Of a stretch of DNA of 64,000 nucleotides, positions 21,692-29,900 are shown in pieces; within the stretch, counting starts at the first letter, position 1; each line of letters opens with the position of its first letter. A program made the position numbers and the translations under genes. Location of the stretch: positions 72,005 through 136,004 of the forward strand of contig NC_090626.1 of assembly GCF_004359215.1 (NCBI RefSeq), given 5' to 3'. Below the pieces are notes generated by a model that ran no database searches, was not told where the DNA came from, and saw only the letters and a list, made by a program, of their open reading frames with translations. Source of the DNA: Bremia lactucae. Lineage: Eukaryota; Oomycota; Peronosporomycetes; Peronosporales; Peronosporaceae.

Positions 21692-23137
21692 CTAATCAGC
21701 TCGTTGGGCACTGGCAGCAGCTCGCTGCCGCACAATCAATAGAAGAAACACCAGCAAAAGGACGACCAGCACGGATATCATCGCCAAGAGCCACGTGTTC
21801 CAGTGCGTGGAGTCTTCCCCAGCAAGCTCTTCTCGATACTTTTGCGCCCAATTGGGCACAATCATCAAGTCCGGTCGTTGCCGATAAAGCTCCTCTTTCT
21901 CAGGAGGTGTTAGCCGTCGCATCATCGACCGTACCAATTTCTTTCGTTTTTTCTTGCTCCGTGGCGTCTTTGGCTCGTCACACTTGCTTTTGAAATTTAA
22001 AATAGGCGGTCGAGCGCTACTATTCTCTTCGTCCATGATTAATGAAAGCGATTCCGGACTACTATCGCTCTTATCTTCAATAAACTCTTCATCGTCATCT
22101 AAAACATCTTCATGCCATTGAATGCCCATTTTAGTCATAGGCTGATGCATCTGCGTAAACTTCTTGTTGGATTCCAAGGCAGCAGCCGAGTAGACAGAAA
22201 TCCGTTTCAAAGCGGGTTTCAAAGGAGGAGTTCGAAAACGTTTGGTATCATTTCGCAGCGCATCAGGCGATAGCTGCAATCCGTCTCCATCCGTATCCGG
22301 ATCGTCTAATTTCGACATGCCCGTAATAGGAGAAGATCCAGATAATAGATTGTATTCTTTTTTTTCTGCCCCTATTAGATGTTTGGCTCGTTGAAAAGAC
22401 GTGACAAAAGCACCGCTAATGATCCCCACGGCTTCAACGGCCGAGAATTTTGTCGTCGTCGCTCCTTTCACGTCTTTATCAAGATGACGCATCTCTTTCA
22501 CTTCGTTTGCAATGACCTTGGCACGACGATGTGCCACTTCCATCGCATGTCGCGAGACTTCGGGAGAAAAGAGCGTCGGGTCCACGTAATCGCGTTCTTC
22601 GATCGGCAATTTTTGGGTCAACATGCGTAGCGGAGGTAATTGGGGGTTCTGATGGCTATTTCGATGTTGTGTACCGGTGCTCTGTCCATTACTTGTACCG
22701 CTATTGCTCAATGTTCCGTCGCCGATTGTAGCGCTGTCTAACACAGGGACACAGATCTCAGCAGTCTCCTTTGACGGCTTGAGCACTTCAGGCTGTACAA
22801 TTTGAGACTTGATGCTAACCACGTCCAAAACCGTCGTGTCGGACGCCGCGGCTACGGTACCAGGCGCGTCATCACTCAATGAGACCGTCTCCATGTACAG
22901 ACTGGGCAATGTCGTCATAGGCTTCGTCAGAGCGACAATTAGAACCGATGTATGGAAAGATGGAGTACAGCGGTAGTACGCGTGATAGAAATGTATGCGT
23001 TTGACTGAAGATAAGGACGAGAAGCCGACGGACCGCGGCCAGACACGCGACTGTAATGCCGTGCGCTCGCCAAGTGTGGGAGAGCTGTGCAAATTATAGA
23101 ACCGCCTCCCAGAATAACCTCGTTTGAGTGCCTTCAA
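21692..23137 (-). CDS. Predicted tail-anchored membrane protein, unknown function
   Basis: The frame is 481 codons. The first 73 residues are unlike the rest, and an internal Met at 22918 (MTTLPSLYMETV) may be the real start, giving 408 residues. The body is acidic and Ser/Thr-rich, with an Ala-rich helix near residues 195-260, a basic cluster (PRSKKKRKKLVRSMMRRL), then a single C-terminal membrane helix (WLLAMISVLVVLLLVFLLLI) followed by about ten residues. This is the layout of a tail-anchored protein with its bulk in the cytosol. I recognise no enzyme or binding domain. No intron is needed. It is the first gene of the 21.7-32.7 kb host island. Confidence 0.7.
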   Translation of the reverse strand: MKALKRGYSGRRFYNLHSSPTLGERTALQSRVWPRSVGFSSLSSVKRIHFYHAYYRCTPSFHTSVLIVALTKPMTTLPSLYMETVSLSDDAPGTVAAASDTTVLDVVSIKSQIVQPEVLKPSKETAEICVPVLDSATIGDGTLSNSGTSNGQSTGTQHRNSHQNPQLPPLRMLTQKLPIEERDYVDPTLFSPEVSRHAMEVAHRRAKVIANEVKEMRHLDKDVKGATTTKFSAVEAVGIISGAFVTSFQRAKHLIGAEKKEYNLLSGSSPITGMSKLDDPDTDGDGLQLSPDALRNDTKRFRTPPLKPALKRISVYSAAALESNKKFTQMHQPMTKMGIQWHEDVLDDDEEFIEDKSDSSPESLSLIMDEENSSARPPILNFKSKCDEPKTPRSKKKRKKLVRSMMRRLTPPEKEELYRQRPDLMIVPNWAQKYREELAGEDSTHWNTWLLAMISVLVVLLLVFLLLIVRQRAAASAQRAD

Positions 23138-23262
23138 GCTCTAACCGTCAAAATAAAGGAGTACATGCCTAAACTCTATTACCACGAAAATTAATAGCCC
23201 TTCGGAGATGTTTAAGATAACGACCACCAAGATGTGGCGTCTGAATCCTATCTCGAACACTA

Positions 23263-24203
23263 TCACAGCAGAACGTAGGCGATTGAGTCGCCAAGAGTTC
23301 CCCCAATCATTGTGCCAATGCCGGGACGCACGACTGTACCCATTGCCGCGCCAACGCCGCCCGTGATGACGGCAAGCACGGAGCGAGACGCATTGCGACT
23401 CGTGTTTGACACGAAGGTAGAGACAAGGCTTTCGTTCTTGCTTTCAATGCTCTGAATACCCTCCTCAATCGACCGTAGTTTCGTTGGAGACTTGATGCGT
23501 GCTTTTCTTGACTTAAAGTGTCGATACAAAAAGATGACGAGCTGCAGCGCCTATACGAAGTATATAAGTCATAAATAACCTTCCATAATTAATACCTACT
23601 GGCAGTGTAACCAACGTACCTCTTCGACAAAAAAGATGGCCAAATGGCCCAGCATATTAGCACGCATACCCGTTTTAATCATCAACGCCGCTGCAGTCAC
23701 TCTGCTTGATGTACGCACGTACTTGCGCATTGCCGACTTGCTAATGTCTACAATATTTATACATATCGCATTCATCAGCGTAAAAGAGCAATCAAGTCCG
23801 ACAGCATTGACCGACCTTTGATAAATTTGCTGACGATTCGAGGGTGGCAGAAGCACAAGGCCACTTCCTCGAGCGATCGCACGCATGTGGTGATACTGAG
23901 CGATTTGCCAAAGATTTGAGCGCTGGCGATGCAGAATTCGTCAATCGAGGGAGGAACAAATTCTGCATTGTGCCCGATCACAGCATCAACGTCTTCAAAT
24001 TCGTCCTCGCTTGACTCCTCGTCCTGATACTCCAGGTCCAGCGAAGCCACGTATGCATTAGCGACCAATAGACTTTGCGTGGCTACTGAGCGCACAGCAA
24101 GGATAGCCACATCCTTGGGGTAAAAATGCTTAAAAAAGGGTTTCTTGTCCACCAAATAGTAGGTCTTCTGAGCCTGTGACTCTAAGGTGGCGACAATGCT
24201 CAT
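23263..24203 (-). CDS. Three-exon gene, unknown membrane-associated protein
   Basis: Three frames join into one 267-residue protein: exon 1 24203-23816, exon 2 23747-23620, exon 3 23550-23263. Intron 2 (23551-23619, GTACGT...TATAG) is convincing. Intron 1 (23748-23815, GTCGGT...TTGTAG) has a weaker donor, but total length (804 nt) stays in frame. Exon 1 has an acidic patch (DEESSEDEFEDVD). Exons 2-3 have hydrophobic helices and a Gly-rich end (ITGGVGAAMGTVVRPGIGTM), like glycine-zipper membrane segments. I recognise no family. The gene is head-to-head with the reductase gene, 240 bp away. Confidence 0.65.
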
Positions 24204-24443
24204 GGCTACTGCAACTCACCTCTTCTAATGGAAATACATAGGAAGGAAGTTAATAAATCACACGACATACGTGGATTTTTTAAACTCGTGTACGCACCGC
24301 TGGCTTCCTTAAGCGTCGCGGCACAATATATTCGAGGGGCTAGATCCACGATAGCGAATTAAGTAAAATATTTATGGTCAGCGATACTTTAATTATTGTA
24401 AAAGTAAAAATCTTGAAAAATAATGATGTAACAACCTTAGCTC
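24204..24443. promoter_or_regulatory. Divergent promoter region (unknown gene / DECR2-like)
   Basis: A 240-bp spacer separates the start codons of two divergent genes, so both promoters must lie within it or overlap the genes. AT-rich near the reductase start. No defined motif can be named. Confidence 0.5.
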
Positions 24444-25337
24444 ATGGACTCGGCAAGTATCGCGCAAGTTTTCCGTCGCGGCGCATGCGCTGGTCGCGTT
24501 GCTCTTGTGACTGGCGGTGGATCAGGTATTGGCCAGGAAATAGCTCTTAAACTTGCCGAGTATGGTGCCAAGGTTGCGATCTTTGGCCGCCGAGCGAGCA
24601 CGTTGCAAAGCACCGTGGTGATCATGCGCGAGCGTGGCGTGGCCGACGAGGCGTGTATGTTCGTGCAAGGTGACGTGCGGTCTACTGAAAGGGCCGAAGA
24701 GGCGGTTAAACAGGTAGTAAACCGCTTCGGAAAGCTTGATGTGCTAGTCAATTGTGCGGCTGGCAATTTTCTTGCGCTGGCCGAGAAGCTATCTACGAAC
24801 GCCTTCCGCACAGTCATGGAAATCGACGCAATTGGCACTTTCAACATGAGCCGTGCGGCATTCGAGTCACTAAAACGCAGTGGTGATGGACGTATAATTA
24901 ACATCACAGCCACATTACAGCGTCCGGCCACGTGGTACCAGGTCCATGCGTCGGCGGCTAAGGCCGCGGTGGACAGCTTAACGCGCTCGCTCGCATTAGA
25001 ATGGGGACAGTATGGAATTCGCGTGACTGGCGTGGCTCCAGGGCCTATTGGTGATACGACAGGATTGGCTAAGCTTGGAGGTGATTTGAATTCAGAAGAG
25101 AAGAAGAAAATCATAACGAGCACTGTTCCTCTTGGCCGTGTTGGCGCCAAGACGGATATTGCAGCGGCGGTGCTGTACTTGGTGTCACCAGCGGGAAGTT
25201 TTTTGTCGGGAAACACTACAATTGTGGATGGGGGACATTATCTTTACAAGATGCCCATTATGCCTCGAAAAACACTCGAGCGTTGGTCCAAGGAGATGGA
25301 GAAAAAGTCACGCTTCGTGAGCGACTCCAAGTTGTAA
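24444..25337 (+). CDS. DECR2: Peroxisomal 2,4-dienoyl-CoA reductase (SDR family)
   Basis: The 297-residue protein is a classical short-chain dehydrogenase: NADP(H)-binding TGGGSGIG at 23-30, N-C-A-A-G at 103-107 (as in DECR2 proteins), and YQVHASAAKAAVD with Lys173 of the active site. The PGPIGDTTGLAKLGG loop after it is typical of 2,4-dienoyl-CoA reductases. The last three residues are S-K-L, a perfect PTS1 peroxisomal import signal. The enzyme reduces 2,4-dienoyl-CoA with NADPH so that polyunsaturated fatty acids can enter beta-oxidation. The start chosen is the first ATG after an AT-rich spacer. Single exon. Symbol by family resemblance. Confidence 0.9.
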   Translation: MDSASIAQVFRRGACAGRVALVTGGGSGIGQEIALKLAEYGAKVAIFGRRASTLQSTVVIMRERGVADEACMFVQGDVRSTERAEEAVKQVVNRFGKLDVLVNCAAGNFLALAEKLSTNAFRTVMEIDAIGTFNMSRAAFESLKRSGDGRIINITATLQRPATWYQVHASAAKAAVDSLTRSLALEWGQYGIRVTGVAPGPIGDTTGLAKLGGDLNSEEKKKIITSTVPLGRVGAKTDIAAAVLYLVSPAGSFLSGNTTIVDGGHYLYKMPIMPRKTLERWSKEMEKKSRFVSDSKL

Positions 25338-25604
25338 AAATACTTTATTTTTAGTAAAGTTAACAACTTTCATAGCTAAATTTTAAAGAAATGTGGATAA
25401 TGATTGATGCTACGATGCGATTGTTAAATGCGGAGAATGATTGAAATTGTCGTAAACTTCTTGTGAATGGTTAAGAAACTTTATTAGTGCGGCATGTAAT
25501 TAATTCTATGCAGAAGAATTTATGATGCTAAAATCGACAGAATGAGTAGCAAGTTACGTCTGTTGTGGCCTTCAAGCTTGTGCCTCAAATGTTTTCGTAA
25601 AGGC

Positions 25605-25903
25605 CTAGTGATGGCTGTAGTCGAACTTGCCATGAGTGCGTTTCCAAAAGTTGCTCTTTTCCTTGTCCTCTTGGGTGGCGCCACGAGTAGGAAGAATGCC
25701 ACAAATCACCCAGGCAGCTCTGTCGAACGTCGTGATAAAAAAAGCGTTAATGACGACGACTTACAAGAGTAACAAAATTTGAGCACGTACACGCCAGCGA
25801 TGAGAAAGGGTTGGAAATGAGCGCGTTTCGACTCGTGCAACAGAAACTTGGTATACGGCAGCTTGTGCCATTTCACGGCCTTCTTAGCAACAGCGTCGGT
25901 CAT
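25605..25903 (-). CDS. Small two-exon, single-membrane-span protein (mitochondrial-type)
   Basis: Exon 1 is 25903-25791 and exon 2 is 25719-25605, joined across a 71-bp intron (GTACGT...CGACAG). The joined frame is 75 residues. It begins MTDAVAKKAVKWHKLPYTKF, has one hydrophobic span at about residues 31-48 (FQPFLIAGVAAWVICGIL), and ends in a charged tail (FWKRTHGKFDYSHH). Size, basic N-terminus and single span resemble small accessory subunits of mitochondrial ATP synthase or similar complexes, but I cannot name it. Without the intron the frame would stop soon after the donor site. The unspliced frames on either strand here are shadows. Confidence 0.7.
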
Positions 25904-26276
25904 TCTATAATGTGAGGTAGCTTTGGGGGGTCAAAAGTAGGAATGTGGCATATTTCCTTGGATAACCGTTAAATCGGAATAAAGGGGTGACATAAATTCA
26001 CATAACTTTTCCTCTTATGTTGCATAATGTGCTCAAATAGCATCACGTTACCTAAAGTAATTATTTTCACAAACACTACAACCTTAATACGAATTTCATA
26101 AGCGAGACAGATAAGCGTGGAGGCTGAAAAAGCAGGTCGCAAAATGAGGATACAACGACGCTAGCTCGTATCTTTAATTTATCGGAAGACTTTTGACGCC
26201 CAAGTCCATTACGATTTTAATGACACTCAGACGATAGGCTCACAATGTCTAGTCACGCTGTTTGCTAACGCACAAT
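25904..26276. other. Intergenic spacer
   Basis: Lies between the small gene's start and the stop of the P1 gene, both on the minus strand. It should hold the small gene's promoter and the P1 terminator. No other feature is seen. Confidence 0.4.
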
Positions 26277-26709
26277 CTAGTAGTCCTCTCCACCAAACAT
26301 GTCAATGCCACCACCCAAATCCTGAATGCATGGAAGAGTTAGAGACGTATGAGCTATGAGAAATTTAATAGCACAACAAAACCAAACTTACAGCTGCATC
26401 GTCTTCTTCTTCCTTTGATTTCTCCACCACCTTCTCATCTACCTCACAGGATGATCCAGTAGAAGGACCTGTAGTGGAAGGAGCGCCTCCAGCAACAGCT
26501 CCGCCAGACGAAATGATTTCAAGAACTTTGCCCTCCTTCGATAAAAGTGACGAAAAGAGCGTAGGCCAGTAAGGCTCTACTTCATTGCCAGAAGCCTGCA
26601 CAATTTGCTCAATGGACTGCGACGTGATTTCATGCTCCGCATCAAAGAGAATCATAGAGGCGTATGCCACGCATAGTTCATCGTGCTGCTCCTTCGAGAT
26701 CGTCGACAT
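26277..26709 (-). CDS. RPLP1: 60S acidic ribosomal protein P1
   Basis: Exon 1 26709-26392 and exon 2 26321-26277 are joined by a 70-bp intron (GTAAGT...TTCAG, phase 0), giving 120 residues. The N-terminal helical domain (SMILFDAEHEITSQSIEQIV) forms the P1/P2 dimer. A flexible Ala/Gly/Ser hinge and an acidic lysine-rich stretch (VVEKSKEEEDD) follow. The C-terminal tip, encoded by exon 2, ends MFGGEDY, a variant of the usual GFGLFD that binds elongation factors. P1 forms the ribosomal stalk with P0 and P2. The upstream in-frame Met at 26817 is ignored because P1 proteins start at MSTISKEQ-like sequence. Divergent from the ASPM-like gene. Confidence 0.9.
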
Positions 26710-26990
26710 TCTTCCGCTTGAGCTTCCTGCAAATAAATGCCCCGCGTCTCGAAAGTATAAGGCTACTGGTTGGCAGCTATCGACTTCGGATAAGTTCGAT
26801 TCGTGTTTGGCACACAAAGCTACCTTTTTTAGGATCTAAAAAAAATAAGCACGGCTACTCATTTTACCCTCTCAAACTTTATTCATTTCGACCCAAGCTT
26901 TAGAAACCGGCAACAATAACGCAGCCAGGAAAGTAGCCGCGCGCGCGCTCCTTTCATCTGCTTTCTTTACGAATCTGTAGCGCTACAGCC
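26710..26990. promoter_or_regulatory. Divergent promoter region (RPLP1 / ASPM-like)
   Basis: 281 bp lie between two divergent start codons. It includes a GCGCGCGC run near 26940 close to the ASPM-like start. No TATA box or defined motif is claimed. Confidence 0.5.
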
Positions 26991-29900
26991 ATGCAAAATA
27001 GCAGCGAGACGACTTTCGCATCCGTGAATGATGGTAAGGAGAATCGCATGCCTCGTCTTTGCTCGACGCCAGGCCACCGCAATGACACAAGGAAGTGCCT
27101 CCGTCGACAATCATTCCAACCTACAACTCGCGAGCCTACAACATCCGATACCGAGCTTTTCTCTACTTCTTCCATTCTTGGAAAACGTTCAGCGTCGTAT
27201 ACTTCACCAGAGAGCGAGTGTGAGCGAGACAGAGACACTCTACTTGTGTCCAATGCGGTCACGCACTTTGAAGCACGAGCCGAGGTGCTCCATGCCGACA
27301 CACTGGAGCTTGAGACCAATATTGCTCGTACTGGGTCTTCAGTCCTGCTTTTAAACGACTCTTGTTCCAGTGGACAATTGGACTTTGGCACAGTGGCGCT
27401 TGGGAACCGTTCCAGTCGACAATTGACGCTCCAGAATCCTAGTGACATTCCAAACATACGCGTCAAATACAATGGGTACAGTATCAAGCCCTACGCATCG
27501 GACAAGTTACGATTTAAATGTGATTTACATGTCTGTGTCGTCAAGGCGTTCAAGTCAGTACCCATGCGGGTGACCTTTGAGCCTTTACCAGTAGACGTTG
27601 GAAAGGTCGTAACTGCTGTGCTCAAGTTTCTTGTCAATGACCAGACGACGCTCCAGTGTCGAGTTACTGGTCGTGTGTTGCCTCGCGAAAACTCGCGCGT
27701 GGAGTTGATAGAGAATGATACGCACAGACTCGGCGACAAACGCTCCTTATCCGTGTCGATGGCCATGCCAAATAAAAGGACAAAAACAATGGCGACAAAG
27801 CCGTTAACCAAGTCTTTAAAGCGTGCAGTAGGATCGACGGGATCGTGGTGGAAAAAACGACAGAAAGGGTATGATGTGACTTGGATGAATAAACAGACCG
27901 AGGCATTTATGAAATGGATGAATTACGTGCTTTTGAAGGACCGAGTGGGTCAAGAAAGTGTCGGGAACATTCAGGAAAATGGTCTGAGAACCGAGTTTAC
28001 GTCTTTGCGTGTGCTGGTGCAAAAACGCATGGAAGAGATGTGGATTTTAGCGGCGAGGGCGTTGTATCGGTCAGAACAATTACAAGATCTCTTGTTTGCG
28101 TTACAGGATGAAATTGGGAATCAAAGGCTTGTCTTCCGTGCCGATCGTCCTGTATATGCTGACGTGGGCTTACAAGAGGAGCTATTAGAGCTTTTAAATC
28201 GATATCATCCAGTGTGGCTCTGTTTAGGGCTCTATGCTGTGCTTGGGACGCGAGTAATGCAAGCGGAAAAGTGTTTGCTGCGCACAATCTTTCGAACTCC
28301 TTATGGAACAAAAGCAAAGAAAGACGACAAGATGCCGCTAGTATTACGACGAGTGATTCTCAAGCATTTGGTGAAAGATGAGAATGTGGCGCAGAATTAT
28401 CGCTTGGTGCAGAATCTTAAAACACCGCTGGATGGATCCACGGCAGACCGTATGGATGGAGGCAATGCATTTGTCAACACCAAGAAACACATCAATGGGC
28501 GTGAGTATTTCGATTCGTTAACTCAATCATTTATGCTTAAATATTTGATGCTTGTGCTGTTTCTTGACCGTGTGATGGAGCACAAAACTGACACGTTTGA
28601 GCAACTCCCTTGTCTTTTTCGAAAATCGTCAAATGTGGCTTCTCAAGACAGTGACAAAAGCTGTTTTGATGGCAAAAGCGGGGTTAAAACATCGCAGGTC
28701 TTTGTGACGGAATTCTGTCGACTCTTTTTGGCTAGTGAAGGACGAATCGACAAGCATTTAAAACAAATTGGCTACGAAGTGACGTATGAGCAGACGGCAT
28801 TAGACGAAGTTGATTTAGAGGTAACGGATCTAACGACGGACTTGCGCGATGGCATTCGACTGGCCAAGCTCATGGAAGCTTTAACGAATCGACCAACAGC
28901 TCGGGATAAAAAGACAAAAGGCACGACACGAGGATTGTCAACGTTTTTGCGAGTGCCGGCCCTCTCGCGCTTGCAAAAGATTCATAATGTGGAATTGTGT
29001 CTTTATTTTTTGCAAGAAAAATGCGGTACGAGTGTGCTGAAGACACTTCAACGGAGCACTCGCACAGACGATCGATTGTACGGTCGCGTTAAAGTATCTT
29101 CCTCTGGATTTGCTGGCTTAGAGGGCAAAGTGAATGAAAAGCGTGTGGGAATGCTGGCCAAGACCATTGTGAGTGGCCATCGTGAAAAGACGTTGGCCTT
29201 ATTGTGGACTTTAATTAGTTCATTTCAGCTACAGTCGCTTGTGGATGCCTCGAGGATGCGACAAGAGATCGCCACGGTGATTAAACGAATGAGTTTTCAT
29301 GCAAAGGAATGCTTTGATCGTCAGCAGGAGCAAGCGCCATTAGGATGTACCTACGAACATGAAAGCTACTCGCTCTTGCTAGAATGGTGCCGAGCCGTAT
29401 GTGCCAATTATGACGTCTCTATCCATGACTTTACGAGCTCATTTGCTGATGGAAAGGCCCTTTGCTACCTCCTACACTACTACCATCCAATGTTGCTATT
29501 AAAATCCGATGTATTACCGACGACTTGTGACGTCAAAGAGACTGACGCAGAATCAGTGATAACGACGGAGCTTTTGGCGAACGAGCAGCAGCACTTTACG
29601 CTTGTAAATGATCGCATTAAACAGCTTGGACAGGTGCCAGTTTTGATGCCCCAGGATTGCAATAGTAAGAATCCACCAGAAGACAAGATGGTGGTCACGT
29701 TTGTGTGTTACTTGCAGTCTCGTTTAATGGAGTCGTGCAGTGAAATTAATGCTGCGTCGCGATTGAAACGATGGTGGCAAAGTCCGTGGATACGATTGCG
29801 ACTGTATCGAAATAAAACGAATAGTGCCCGTGTTGTGCAGCGCTTTTGGTACACCTCGAGTCAAAAGCGACTAGCAATTCGTCAGTGTCGTAAACTCTTG

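Noticed and set aside
24437..25216. 259-codon minus-strand frame opposite the reductase gene
   Set aside because: Exact antisense shadow of a well supported SDR enzyme; no domain of its own.
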